Counted from the first letter of the stretch, positions 1-8,354 are shown. The stretch is DNA of 34,700 nucleotides from an uncultured bacterium (GCA_937910685.1 CALEMP010000128.1:1-34700); one strand, 5' to 3'. The notes: generated by a model from the sequence alone, not told the origin. Numbers and translations: made by a program.

Positions 1-1
1 G

Positions 2-925
2 GGTACCTCCCTGATCGGGGGGCATGTGTGGGATGCGGGCGCTTCCGGCGTACGCCAGGTGTTGGTCTCCCAATTGGATGCCCAAGGCCAGCCCACCGGC
101 GCAGGAAGATTGGAACCCCTCACCTCACCCGGGCTCTTGGAAACCACCGCCGAAGGAATGGACGGGACCTTTCCGCCCACCAGCGGCCTCTCGGGAATCA
201 CCATGGGCTGGGCGCAACCCTTCGCGCCCTTGCAAGGGGTGAGCGGCATCGTCGGCCGGGATGTGATTCATTCCTCTGAGGATTCCTGGGTCGTGCCCTT
301 CGTGGAGACCATGGTTTCCGACCAAGCAATCATTGCGGGCCATACGGCGACCTTGCGGTCGGACCCTAAGGCGTCCCAGGTCGTGGGGCGGGTGCTCACC
401 GGGCGTCTGCCGTCCCCTTTCGTGGGCGGGGCTCCCGTACCCCTGGATTTGTTCGATGAGGAAGCAACGGGCCCTGCCGGGGGCGAGCCCAAGACCACCG
501 ACGAAACAGTCCTGGACCGGGCCGCAGACGTGCGCGTGGTCTTGCTGGGGGATGCGGACTTTGTGCGTGACCCCGATCCTTATGGTCTATGCCCAAGTCT
601 CAAACCCCGGGGCCTATTGCTGGTGGAAAACCTTTTGGACTGGATGCTGGCTGAGGAAGATCTGATCGCCTTGCGCTCCCGGTTGCCCCAATCACGTCCC
701 CTTAGGGACTTGCTACAAGAGGAACTCGAGCGGGAGGGACTCCTGAGCGCGGGCCTCTATGACACGGTGGAAGAGTTGACCCTCAGGGCGCGCCAAAAGT
801 CCGCAGCGGAAGGTCGCGCCACCCGTGCCCGATGGCGCCTGATGGGCTTGCCCGTGGGGCTTGGTTTGCTCTTGATGTTGTTATGTGGTTGGGCGTGGAA
901 CCGCCGGGAGCGCAGTCACCCATGA
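2..925 (+). CDS. GldG-like ABC transporter auxiliary protein, C-terminal part (5' partial)
   Basis: The frame is open from the first bases of the window, so the start lies upstream; 307 residues are visible. GldG-family proteins are membrane-anchored partners of ABC-2 type permeases, known from gliding motility (GldF/GldG) and from uncharacterised exporters. What is seen here is the typical C-terminal part: a segment around VVLLGDADFVRD, then LLLVENLLDWMLAEEDLIALRSR, then a charged helical stretch, and a single hydrophobic helix near the C-terminus (GLPVGLGLLLMLLCGWAW) followed by basic residues. The stop overlaps the next start as ATGA, and the next gene is DUF4340, a partner often found beside GldG in such clusters. 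The permease and ATPase would be expected upstream of the window. The family call is fairly secure. The transported substrate is unknown, and motility should not be assumed. Confidence 0.8.
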   Translation, partial: GTSLIGGHVWDAGASGVRQVLVSQLDAQGQPTGAGRLEPLTSPGLLETTAEGMDGTFPPTSGLSGITMGWAQPFAPLQGVSGIVGRDVIHSSEDSWVVPFVETMVSDQAIIAGHTATLRSDPKASQVVGRVLTGRLPSPFVGGAPVPLDLFDEEATGPAGGEPKTTDETVLDRAADVRVVLLGDADFVRDPDPYGLCPSLKPRGLLLVENLLDWMLAEEDLIALRSRLPQSRPLRDLLQEELEREGLLSAGLYDTVEELTLRARQKSAAEGRATRARWRLMGLPVGLGLLLMLLCGWAWNRRERSHP

Positions 926-1836
926 ACTCAACCCGTCGCAATATGCTCCTTGCAGTCGTGCTTGGTTTTTTGGTGCTGCTGGATTTGGGGAGCGCACCGG
1001 ATAACCGGCCTGCGCGGGATGTGGGACCTCTCCTGCCCCAGCTCGATGTGCAGCGTGCTGCCCGGATTGAGTTGCTCGGCACCGCGGGTGAGTCCCTGGT
1101 CTTGGAACGGGGCGACCTGGGCTGGGTGCTGCCCGGCTCCCTCGGTTATTCCGCCCGGCAAGAGTTGCTGCGTAGCTTGCTCGCCAGCCTGGCGTCTCTT
1201 TCTACTTTGGACTTGGTGAGCTCGGACAGGGACCGTCATGGGGAGTACGGGGTGGCTGCGGGCACTCATCTGCGGATTTTGGACGGGTCGGGCACCGTGC
1301 TGGCCGAATTGCTCCAGGGGGGATTGGCTCCGGATGGAAAGGCTACCTATGGGCGGCTATTGGCCGAGGACAAGACCTATCGTTTGACTGGCTTGGCGCC
1401 CTTGCGTTTGGAAAAGGCTTATTACCTGGACGCACGCCTTCTGTCTTTCGAGTCCGCCCTGGTGGGAGCCATCCGATTGCAAAACTCTGAGGGCAGCTTG
1501 AGAATCGTGCGCGATACGGCGCGGGTCAAGGTCTGGCGCCGGGAGGACACGGGGCAGCCCGTGGCGGCGGTGGAGGTCGAAAACCTCTTGAACACTCTCC
1601 GGGCCACTTTCCTGGAGGAGGTGATCGCTGTGGACTCTCTTGAAGAGTTGGATTCGTTCCATTTGGAATTGGAACTAGCTGGGGGCGTCACCCTCGGCGT
1701 GACCCTAGGAGATCCCGTGGATGGGGGACTCGTGCCCGCGAAAACCACAGGGTCGGAATTCACCGTAGGACTCAGCGATGCAAGCGCAAGGGCATTGCGC
1801 ACGGCCGCTGGGAAATTTGGTACCAGTGGCTTCTAG
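922..1836 (+). CDS. DUF4340 domain-containing membrane-anchored protein
   Basis: 304 residues. I chose the ATG at 922 because it overlaps the preceding stop by 4 nt (ATGA) and gives a clean N-terminal anchor: MNSTRRN followed by a hydrophobic helix at residues 8-22. The remainder is predicted to be extracytoplasmic. It has the DUF4340 pattern of short beta-rich repeats: LDVQRAARIEL, then a line about how the value modifies a tryptophan-containing strand (GDLGWVLPG), LSTLDLVSSDRDRHGEYGV, THLRILDGSG, and TYRLTGLAPLRLEKAYYLDARLL. In known clusters DUF4340 proteins sit next to GldG and ABC-2 permeases, so this one is probably the accessory subunit of the same transporter. The biochemical role is unknown. 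The gene ends only 6 bp from the stop of the convergent pseudopilin-like gene, and no obvious terminator lies between them. Confidence 0.8.
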   Translation: MNSTRRNMLLAVVLGFLVLLDLGSAPDNRPARDVGPLLPQLDVQRAARIELLGTAGESLVLERGDLGWVLPGSLGYSARQELLRSLLASLASLSTLDLVSSDRDRHGEYGVAAGTHLRILDGSGTVLAELLQGGLAPDGKATYGRLLAEDKTYRLTGLAPLRLEKAYYLDARLLSFESALVGAIRLQNSEGSLRIVRDTARVKVWRREDTGQPVAAVEVENLLNTLRATFLEEVIAVDSLEELDSFHLELELAGGVTLGVTLGDPVDGGLVPAKTTGSEFTVGLSDASARALRTAAGKFGTSGF

Positions 1837-1842
1837 GGCGAC

Positions 1843-2400
1843 TTAGTTCTTGGCGACCGTAGCAGCGGGTCGGACTTCTTGCGGCTCGCTCTGTTGGGGC
1901 CCTGACTCGAGGGACAGCAAATCGTACTCGGCTGAAAAATCGCGCCCTTGGCAATCCGCATTGACTATCGCAGCGAGGCGGGCCGATTCGGTTTCCAATC
2001 GACGTACCGCGAGCATGAAGAAAGGCGTGGTTTGGCCACAGCCAAACGGGTCGCTCGTGTAGACCCGGTAGCGATAGCAATGGGCCTCATCATCGATGGG
2101 GTCCGCGGGAACTTGGGGCAAGATTCCCGTATCCACCAAGTCCTGCAGGAAGCCAGGTTTCGTGCAGGTGCTCCAGCCATCTTCAGCTGCACCGTCCTCG
2201 TCCGAGGGCCACTCACCAGTCAATTCATGATGGGTAAGAATCGCCTGCAGCAGGGTTCTGTGATCTCGCAGGCGCGTAGCATCACGATCCTCCACCGAAC
2301 GCATCCGGCCATCCTTCGTTGCAACTCCTGCGAGGGCCAACACAACAAGTGTGGTGACCAGCCAGTCGAGAAGGGAGAAACCTGATTGGGGGGTGGGCAT
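1843..2400 (-). CDS. Type II secretion/type IV pilin-like pseudopilin (GspG/H-like)
   Basis: 185 residues. It starts with a short class III leader MPTPQSG followed by FSLLDWLVTTLVVLALAGVA, the prepilin peptidase recognition pattern (Gly at -1, Phe at +1) and a roughly 20-residue hydrophobic helix. The mature +5 residue is Asp (D12) where the family nearly always has Glu. The globular part resembles minor pseudopilins: a helix, then GEWPSDEDG, then FLQDLVDTGILPQVPADP, which recalls the Pro-rich GspG loop. Four cysteines lie in the C-terminal half (STC, AHC, FGC, ADC) and could form disulfides. It would be processed by a GspO/PilD peptidase encoded elsewhere and inserted into the inner membrane. 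It lies 155 nt downstream of the phosphatase gene on the same strand, and co-transcription is uncertain. Whether it acts in secretion, pili or stand-alone is unknown. Confidence 0.7.
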   Translation of the reverse strand: MPTPQSGFSLLDWLVTTLVVLALAGVATKDGRMRSVEDRDATRLRDHRTLLQAILTHHELTGEWPSDEDGAAEDGWSTCTKPGFLQDLVDTGILPQVPADPIDDEAHCYRYRVYTSDPFGCGQTTPFFMLAVRRLETESARLAAIVNADCQGRDFSAEYDLLSLESGPQQSEPQEVRPAATVAKN

Positions 2401-2555
2401 GAGAGGGGGACCTGAAACACTCGAATCGACTCTCCCGAGGGGCGGGCTGTAGCCCTTTGCCCGATTCGACTGCCAAGAGTCCGGTCCCTGGCCGCCATCG
2501 GCGCCTCAGATGGGGAACAAACCCCAATTTCGGGGCCCAGAGGCCCATTGGAGGG

Positions 2556-3362
2556 TCAGCTCGCCTGGCTGGGCCGAAAGAGCACCAAGCTCAAGTCATC
2601 AGCCTTTCCGCTCTCATCCGCAGCCAACATGCAGGCCCGGCTGCGAGCGGCCAAGGCGGCGATGGCTTCGGCGGCGCTGCCTCGGGTCGTAAGGCTCACG
2701 ATCTCGTCCGTGGTCAGATTGTCGGTCAGGCCATCCGACGCCAGGAGCAATGTGTCCTGCACCGCCAGTGGCACCGCGGGTTTCACGTCGATTTGCAGGC
2801 CAGGATGTCCAATGGCCGAGAGCAGGACGTGTCGGTCAGGGTGGGAGAGTAGCTCGGATTTTTCGATCAGTCCCGCGTGCAGGGCATAGGCCGTGGGGGA
2901 GTGATCGAGGGTCTGGTGCTTGATCAAGCCACGCCCCCCCAGGAGCAAGGCCATGGAGTCCCCTGTGTGAAACGAGCGCATGCCTTCCTGGTCGATGGTG
3001 GCCACCACCAGGGTTGTGCCTGCGCCCGACCCGAGGGCCGAAACTCTTTCTTGGGCGCCTTCAAAACCATCGATGACCCCGGCCCTCATTCCGCGATCCT
3101 CATGGAGGGCGGTTTGCACTTTTTCTTCCACAGCCTCGAGGGTCATGCGCGAGGCGACTTCTCCCTGGCGGTGTCCACCCATGCCATCGGCTACGGCTAG
3201 CAGCAAACCCTCTGCCCCAAAATCCAAGCAGAGGCAGGAGTCCTGATTCGGTTCCCTGGCGGGATGGCATTGGCTGAATACAAGTGCTTCACCCCAAGAG
3301 GAGGCAAACTGGATCGGCTCGCTGAGGTTGGCTTCAAAGAGCCGTTCGGAACCCTGGATCAC
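2556..3362 (-). CDS. PP2C-family Ser/Thr protein phosphatase (PrpC/Stp-like)
   Basis: 268 residues, cytosolic, no membrane segment. PPM/PP2C phosphatases are Mn/Mg-dependent and remove phosphate from Ser/Thr of kinase targets. Motifs visible in order: EPNQD (37-41), VADGMGGH (57-64) with the metal-ligand Asp59, GAGTTLV (113-119), HTGDS (132-136) and LLASDGLTDN (206-215) with a second metal Asp. The length matches bacterial PrpC/Stp1 enzymes. The start is GTG at 3360-3362, which overlaps the kinase stop as GTGA; no in-frame ATG exists before the catalytic motifs. Translational coupling to the kinase suggests that the two enzymes are made in fixed ratio and act on shared substrates, the usual arrangement of prkC/prpC pairs. 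The target proteins are not evident from the neighbourhood. Confidence 0.92.
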   Translation of the reverse strand: MIQGSERLFEANLSEPIQFASSWGEALVFSQCHPAREPNQDSCLCLDFGAEGLLLAVADGMGGHRQGEVASRMTLEAVEEKVQTALHEDRGMRAGVIDGFEGAQERVSALGSGAGTTLVVATIDQEGMRSFHTGDSMALLLGGRGLIKHQTLDHSPTAYALHAGLIEKSELLSHPDRHVLLSAIGHPGLQIDVKPAVPLAVQDTLLLASDGLTDNLTTDEIVSLTTRGSAAEAIAALAARSRACMLAADESGKADDLSLVLFRPSQAS

Positions 3363-4159
3363 CGATGCCCCCGGCTCCGAATCGCATCCGGAGCAGCGCG
3401 GTTGAGGGCGCGCAACATGGCGCCAGCGTCCTGGTACCTCTTTTCCTCGTCCACCTGGGTTGCCCGGCGTACGATCTCGACCATGTCCTTACTCCAGTTG
3501 CGCTGGACTTTTTCGTAGCCCTGATGAGGCCAATGAAAGGGCCACTCTGGTTGGGCGCCACCGAGCAAACGCCAAAGCAAGACACCCGCAGAGAACACAT
3601 CCGAGCGCAGAGATGGCTTCCCATGGGCTTGTTCCGGCGCAATGTAGCCAAGGGTTCCCGAGCCCGATGCGTCGATCGTCCGCAGGACTAACTTGGCCAA
3701 TCCAAAGTCTGCCAAGCGGACCTTTTGACCCGGGAATAGGAGGATGTTTTCAGGCTTCACGTCGCAATGCACTACCCGTAGCTTGTGAGCATAGGCGAGG
3801 GCTTCGAGCAGGTCGGCCATTATTTTGAGGACCTTGGTTCGAGCGATGCGCCGGGTCATGCGATCCGCCAGGGTTTCATCCGCTAGGGCGCTGACCACCA
3901 CAAAGGTGCCGTCGATCAGACCCGCGGTTTTGATGCCTAAAATTCCCGGGTGATCGAGCTTGGCCACCATGCGCACCTCTTTCTTGAAGGCCGACATGTT
4001 CACCTCGTCGGTCAGGTGCGGGTGGGGGATCTTGAGGGCAACGTCAATCCCTTCTATGGTGTCATGGGCCCGATACACCTCCGCAAACCCACCTACCGCG
4101 AGACACTTCTCGATGCGGTATTGTCCCAGGCGTTGGCGGCGGCGAAATCGGCGGGTCAT
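3359..4159 (-). CDS. Hanks-type Ser/Thr protein kinase, soluble, non-RD type
   Basis: 266 residues, essentially only a kinase domain. Visible elements: glycine loop AVGGFAEVY (21-29), VALKI with the ATP-anchoring Lys43, catalytic loop HCDVKPEN (131-138), DFG at 151-153 and APE at 174-176. The catalytic loop has Cys where most Hanks kinases have Arg before the catalytic Asp, so this is a non-RD kinase that may not need activation-loop phosphorylation. There is no transmembrane helix or extracellular sensor, unlike PknB-type kinases, so the input is presumably cytosolic or through a partner. It overlaps the PP2C phosphatase by 4 nt and follows the Nudix gene by 42 nt. An active kinase is likely because Lys43, Asp133, Asn138 and Asp151 are all present. 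The ATG at 4159 lacks a clear Shine-Dalgarno site. Confidence 0.92.
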   Translation of the reverse strand: MTRRFRRRQRLGQYRIEKCLAVGGFAEVYRAHDTIEGIDVALKIPHPHLTDEVNMSAFKKEVRMVAKLDHPGILGIKTAGLIDGTFVVVSALADETLADRMTRRIARTKVLKIMADLLEALAYAHKLRVVHCDVKPENILLFPGQKVRLADFGLAKLVLRTIDASGSGTLGYIAPEQAHGKPSLRSDVFSAGVLLWRLLGGAQPEWPFHWPHQGYEKVQRNWSKDMVEIVRRATQVDEEKRYQDAGAMLRALNRAAPDAIRSRGHR

Positions 4160-4201
4160 GTTGGAGCCTATTGTGCATGGTGCGAGCCCATGCAGCGTGG
4201 T

Positions 4202-4792
4202 TCAGCGTGGGTTGGATCCGCTTTTTTTCAAGTGAGTTCCACGCAACCAATACAGCAGCGGGAGGGCCGCGAAGGCGTCTTGGATGAGCCCCGCGTCGAG
4301 CATGGCTTCGATTTCGTCACGGGTGAAAACCCCCTCGATGATTTGCTCGGCTTCTTCCCGGTCTGGATTTTGGATCCGCTTGCAGTCAGTGCCCACATAG
4401 GCACTGGCGTGATGGGCACTGATCCCGTTGGTGGGATAAAAGCCAGGGAGGGCGAGGAGCTTGGATGGGGCGTACCCCGTTTCTTCCAGGAGTTCGCGCC
4501 GGGCGGCAGCGTCGGGCTCTTCGCCGTCCTCAAGCCGGCCCGCAGGAAGCTCCCAATGGGTTTTGCCGTGCGGGTACCGATACTGGCCGATGAGGAGCAC
4601 CCGCCCGTCCGGCAAAACGGGGACGACTGTGACCGCGGGCCCGATTTCAATGACGTGGTATTCCTGGAGATTGCCAGAGGGCAAGGTGACCATGTCGCGC
4701 CGGAGGGAGCACCAAGGGGAGTCGTAGATGCGCTCGGTTGAGTGCTGGGTGAAGGGGGGGAAAGGAGGCGGATTGTCAGGGAGGCGGGACAT
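4202..4792 (-). CDS. Nudix hydrolase, ADP-ribose pyrophosphatase-like
   Basis: 196 residues from the ATG at 4792. The frame stays open upstream to a GTG at 4903, but that extension is low-complexity and ends against the glycosyltransferase stop, so I prefer MSRLPDN as the start. The Nudix box is complete at residues 85-107: Gly85, Glu91, then RELLEETGY with metal-binding Glu103 and Glu104. The preceding segment (VLLIGQYRYPHGKTHWELPAG) is the hallmark of the ADP-ribose/sugar-nucleotide pyrophosphatase subgroup, which cleaves ADP-ribose or similar compounds to AMP plus sugar phosphate. The location between a glycosyltransferase gene and a kinase gene could mean a role in sugar-nucleotide housekeeping. 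The substrate cannot be fixed from sequence alone. It lies 42 nt before the kinase on the same strand. Confidence 0.88.
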   Translation of the reverse strand: MSRLPDNPPPFPPFTQHSTERIYDSPWCSLRRDMVTLPSGNLQEYHVIEIGPAVTVVPVLPDGRVLLIGQYRYPHGKTHWELPAGRLEDGEEPDAAARRELLEETGYAPSKLLALPGFYPTNGISAHHASAYVGTDCKRIQNPDREEAEQIIEGVFTRDEIEAMLDAGLIQDAFAALPLLYWLRGTHLKKSGSNPR

Positions 4793-4903
4793 AGGGGGAA
4801 GTGTAGCGAGAGGGGCAGCAAAGAGCGGGGAATGATACGAATGAGGGGAAGAGCGGCTCTTCCACCAAACCCTATCGCCGCCCTGCGCCCCGTTCCCCCG
4901 CAC

Positions 4904-6031
4904 TCACCGTCCGCAGGATTCGTATACAGCCCGATACCCAGCGATCATGGCGTCACTGCTGTAGGACTCCTTCACCCGCTTGCGGGCTTCGGCTCCCAGG
5001 GACTTACCCAGGGATGGATTCTCCAGCAGGCGTTGAAATGCAGCGGTGAGCTGAGCCTCCAGATCATCGGCGTCCGGGTCGCACACGGATTCATTACACA
5101 GGGGCCCGAGGGTGGCATGGATGTCGCCCACATTTGTGCAAACCGCTGGGAGGCCCGAGGCCATTGCCTCCAGAAGGGAAATGGGTTGCTGCTCCGAGGC
5201 CGAGGTTAATGCGAACACATCCAGAGCGGCATAGAGGCGCGGAAGGTCGTCGCGGAACCCGAGGAAGTGGACTCTTCCGCCGGGGGGCATGTGCTCCTTA
5301 GCAAGAGCTTCGAGGGCCTGGCGTTCTGAACCGTCGCCGATCAGGACTAGGTGGGTTTCTTGATCTCCGGGTGCAAGGTTAGCCGCGGCGCGAATCAAAC
5401 GATCCAGACGCTTGACCGGCCGGTACCCTGCGACGGTACCGATGACGTGGGCGTCCAAGGGAATCCCCAGCTCCCCGCGTACTTCATCCCGGACTCCCAC
5501 AGGCTGAGGGCAGAAACGCTTCACATCCACCCCGTTGGGAAGCAGTGAAAGCTTGTCTTCCGGCACCTTCCAAGAACTTCGTGCCAGAGACTCCAGCCGC
5601 GAGGAGGGCACGATTAAATGCTGAACCCGAGGCAGGCACATACGTCGCAGAAATCTCCTACGCCCAAGCTCCTGATTCGCTTCATCCAGGTTGAAACCAT
5701 CTTCGTGATGTACGTGGTGGGGGAAGCGTTTCATGCGGGCGGCGAGGACCGCATCGAAGGCTCCCCAATTATAAGTCAGTAAGAGATCCGGCTGCTCCGC
5801 ATCCAGAAGCTCCCACGTCCACCGAATCACCTTGTTGGTCTTCTTTACCCCGGGTCCAGCCAAAGTTCGCGCCTGCACCCCAGAGCCAATACGCTTGGCC
5901 GCATCCAGGCAATCGTCCATGGCCACGATCGTGTGGCGATACCCATCCCCGAGCCCGGCCATCAACTCCACGGCGCGCAACTCGGGCCCCGCGGCAGCAA
6001 AGGTGCTAAAAATGTGCAGGGCGTGGGGCAC
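4904..6031 (-). CDS. GT4-family glycosyltransferase (GT-B fold)
   Basis: 375 residues. It belongs to the retaining GT4 family, which uses nucleotide-activated sugars to build lipopolysaccharide, exopolysaccharide or glycolipids at the cytosolic membrane face. N-terminal acceptor domain about 1-185, with HVHHEDGFN near 106-113; C-terminal donor domain about 186-375 with NGVD (166-169) at the hinge, GTVAGYRPVKRLDRLI (198-213) carrying the donor-phosphate-binding Arg/Lys, LIGDGSE (230-236), and the E-x7-E motif (E280, E288) in SASEQQPISLLEAMASGLP. The start is GTG at 6029-6031, with a GAGGG ribosome binding site at 6041-6045 that overlaps the stop of the upstream fusion gene 12 nt away. No in-frame ATG is available near the start. 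Pairing with the oxidoreductase/epimerase fusion suggests surface glycan synthesis. Confidence 0.92.
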   Translation of the reverse strand: MPHALHIFSTFAAAGPELRAVELMAGLGDGYRHTIVAMDDCLDAAKRIGSGVQARTLAGPGVKKTNKVIRWTWELLDAEQPDLLLTYNWGAFDAVLAARMKRFPHHVHHEDGFNLDEANQELGRRRFLRRMCLPRVQHLIVPSSRLESLARSSWKVPEDKLSLLPNGVDVKRFCPQPVGVRDEVRGELGIPLDAHVIGTVAGYRPVKRLDRLIRAAANLAPGDQETHLVLIGDGSERQALEALAKEHMPPGGRVHFLGFRDDLPRLYAALDVFALTSASEQQPISLLEAMASGLPAVCTNVGDIHATLGPLCNESVCDPDADDLEAQLTAAFQRLLENPSLGKSLGAEARKRVKESYSSDAMIAGYRAVYESCGR

Positions 6032-6040
6032 GGATGAATT

Positions 6041-6045
6041 CCCTC
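6041..6045 (-). promoter_or_regulatory. Ribosome binding site of the GT4 gene
   Basis: On the minus strand the sequence reads TGAGGG, followed by nine nucleotides and the GTG start. The site overlaps the stop codon of the upstream gene and supports the GTG choice. Strong Shine-Dalgarno sites are otherwise rare in this window. Confidence 0.55.
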
Positions 6046-8248
6046 AGGAGTTGACTCGGGATGCCTTGATTGCTGGTTCAGCATCGGGAGTCGTGGGCCC
6101 GTTAGAACCCAAGTCCACATCCCCCCTGAACCCGGGGGCATAGACGCCCAGGGCTTGTTTCACAAATGTGGCTCGGTCTTCTATCGGCGTCCATCCCAGG
6201 ACTCCCCGGGCCAGATTGCACGTATAAGGTCGGGCCAAGCTGCGAGACAGCATGTCGTGCCAAGAAGGGAACGGAGCGTTCTTGCGTCGTCCCGCTTTTT
6301 TCACCAACCACTTGCCGATCTCCATCACTTGGCTGATCGCAAAGCGCCGCGGGTGGAAGTGCAGGTCGCGGCCGGTGGCACGGGCTAATTCCTGCACCGC
6401 ATCCTCGGGGGACAGGGACACGTTGGCCACCAGGTTGAGGGCTTTTCCGTCGAGCTCGCTGCCTTCGTGAATCGTCATGCGCGTTAGGGCTTCGCCCACG
6501 TCTTCCACATGAACAAACGGAATGGGATCCTTGCCCAAACCCCAGCCCACGCAATGGTTGTCCCGCACCCAAAGACCTAAGCCGGGATGCTGCATGGGCG
6601 TTCCAGGTCCCATCACAACCCCGGGCCGGGCAATCAGAAACTCGCAGGGCTCGTTGGAGAAGTCTCGGTTGAGTGCGTGCTCCGCATAGGCTTTTCCACG
6701 GGAGTAAATCTCGCGCTCTTCGATGCGCACGTCGGTGGGCTCGTCATCGGTGATGATGCCCATACCCGGCCGGTTGCAAAGGGATGCTACCGATGAACAG
6801 TAGATGAATCGCTGGACTCCGTTTTCGCGGGCGATGCGTCCCACGTTACGCGCGCCCTCGATCATGTTGGCTTGGATCGCGGCCCAATCGTCACCGCCAC
6901 CAGTGGCGAGGTGCAATACCGTGTGTGCGCCATTGAAGGCCTGGGTGAGGCCAGTTTCGTCGAACATGTCTGCACGCACAAGCCGCAAACGCCCATCCCG
7001 TGCGGGCTGGGTGAGTTCTAGGGGCAGCGAATGCAAACGCCGCACCACTGCGGTCACGGGTATCCCACGTTCGAGTAAGCGGCGCACAACGCGGCGGCCG
7101 ATGAAGCCGGAAGCTCCCGTGATCACCACTTCGCCTTTTCTGGCCGAACCTGCCTGGGGGAAGGGGTCGCTGGCCGGGGGCGTTCCGGGCAGATCCCCAG
7201 CGCTGCCGTCGCACCAGCTGGTAACTTGCAGCATGGCTTCGGCGTCCGAGGGGTAGGCCCGTCCTGCGCGGAAAGAGGCGTGGAAGGCATGGATCGAATC
7301 GCGCATGGACACGTAGAAGGAGTCCTTGCGCGGCCCCCACTTCAAGGTGAAGAGGCACCAGTGCCAAAACCCGCTAACCGCATTCCCGAATAAGGCGCCC
7401 CCGCGTCGGCTACTCGCAAGGAATGAATCCCAGGATTCCAGCGCTTGGGTCTTGCGTTCGCCGCTCACAAGGTTGCGATGCAAATCCGCTTCGATAAAGC
7501 CATCCGTACCCAGGACTTCGAGGGTCCAACGTGCGGTGGGGGAGCCAAAGCAAAAGTCCATGCTGGCGGTGCCCTTTTCGGCCTGCACCGCAATGCTGAA
7601 GCGTTCGTGGAAATTCTGCCCGGGCAGCAACTCGCGGCTTGCCAAGCTGTGGGTCTCCATGCTCAAGGGTTTGCCCATGAGGTGCTGCACCTGACTGATC
7701 GGGTGCACACCCTGCTCAAAGATAATGTTGCGCTCGGCCCGGAACATCCAATGGCTGTATTGCTCCGCGTCTAGCTGGGCGATGGGCATGGCCAGCTGGG
7801 TGTGCACGTGCAGCACGCGCCCGATTTCGCCCGCATCGATCCGTGCGACCAGGCGCCGAAAGGCGGGGTGGAAAACGTTGTTGTGGTTGACCGCGAGGGT
7901 CAGGTCTTTTGCCTGGGCCTGGTTTTTGAGTTCCTGCGCGTCCGCTTCACAGAGGGCCAGGGGTTTTTCGCAGAACACATGCAGGCCCGCATCCAACGCC
8001 CGGCGAATCAGGGGGGCGTGTAGATCCGGGGGAGTGCAAAGGTGGATCACGCGCACACCGAGGGCGGGGAGCTCTGCCAGATCGGCCACGCAATCGGGCA
8101 CTCCGTGGGCAGCGGCCAGGGCGCGCGCACGGTCAAGATCCGGGTCGCAGACCGCCAAAACGCGGACCTGGGGGTCCTCGGACAGGGCGGTTAGGTGAAA
8201 GTCGGCAATATAGCCGGCGCCCACAAGGGCTACGGGGGTGGGTTCCAT
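6044..8248 (-). CDS. Bifunctional fusion: Gfo/Idh/MocA oxidoreductase + NAD-dependent epimerase/dehydratase (SDR)
   Basis: 734 residues in one uninterrupted frame, twice the length of either family. Residues 1-345 form a Gfo/Idh/MocA oxidoreductase: Rossmann motif VALVGAGYIADFH (6-18), CTPPDLHAPLI (71-81), catalytic-type EKP (94-96) and EQGVHPISQ (178-186). A linker rich in Gly, Pro and Ala (about 348-370) leads to an extended SDR at 372-734: VVITGASGFIGRRVV (374-388), YCSSVASL (483-490), and the Tyr-x3-Lys pair Y515/K519 in YSRGKAYAEH. Both halves keep their nucleotide loops and catalytic residues, so both are probably active on sugars or nucleotide sugars, the first oxidising and the second epimerising or dehydrating. 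The gene is followed after 12 nt by a GT4 glycosyltransferase. The substrate is unknown; glycan precursor synthesis is an inference from the families and the neighbour. Confidence 0.9.
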   Translation of the reverse strand: MEPTPVALVGAGYIADFHLTALSEDPQVRVLAVCDPDLDRARALAAAHGVPDCVADLAELPALGVRVIHLCTPPDLHAPLIRRALDAGLHVFCEKPLALCEADAQELKNQAQAKDLTLAVNHNNVFHPAFRRLVARIDAGEIGRVLHVHTQLAMPIAQLDAEQYSHWMFRAERNIIFEQGVHPISQVQHLMGKPLSMETHSLASRELLPGQNFHERFSIAVQAEKGTASMDFCFGSPTARWTLEVLGTDGFIEADLHRNLVSGERKTQALESWDSFLASSRRGGALFGNAVSGFWHWCLFTLKWGPRKDSFYVSMRDSIHAFHASFRAGRAYPSDAEAMLQVTSWCDGSAGDLPGTPPASDPFPQAGSARKGEVVITGASGFIGRRVVRRLLERGIPVTAVVRRLHSLPLELTQPARDGRLRLVRADMFDETGLTQAFNGAHTVLHLATGGGDDWAAIQANMIEGARNVGRIARENGVQRFIYCSSVASLCNRPGMGIITDDEPTDVRIEEREIYSRGKAYAEHALNRDFSNEPCEFLIARPGVVMGPGTPMQHPGLGLWVRDNHCVGWGLGKDPIPFVHVEDVGEALTRMTIHEGSELDGKALNLVANVSLSPEDAVQELARATGRDLHFHPRRFAISQVMEIGKWLVKKAGRRKNAPFPSWHDMLSRSLARPYTCNLARGVLGWTPIEDRATFVKQALGVYAPGFRGDVDLGSNGPTTPDAEPAIKASRVNS

Positions 8249-8324
8249 GGGGGAGGGGACACGGGGGACGCTTTAGTTATCGGCTTCCAAGGGGCTCGGG
8301 GCAAGGTTCGTTCCGTGTCTCGCG

Positions 8325-8354
8325 TTGAAACAGCTTTCCTAGAGCTCGGATAAG
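8325..8354 (+). promoter_or_regulatory. Possible sigma70-like promoter upstream of guaB
   Basis: TTGAAA (8325-8330), an 18-nt spacer and GATAAG (8349-8354) match the consensus at 5 of 6 and 4 of 6 positions. It would give a guaB leader of about 300 nt. This is the best match I saw in the region but remains weak. Confidence 0.22.

Noticed and set aside
4793..4903. N-terminal extension of the Nudix gene by 37 residues
   Set aside because: The extension is low-complexity, starts with GTG directly against the upstream stop and has no family counterpart.
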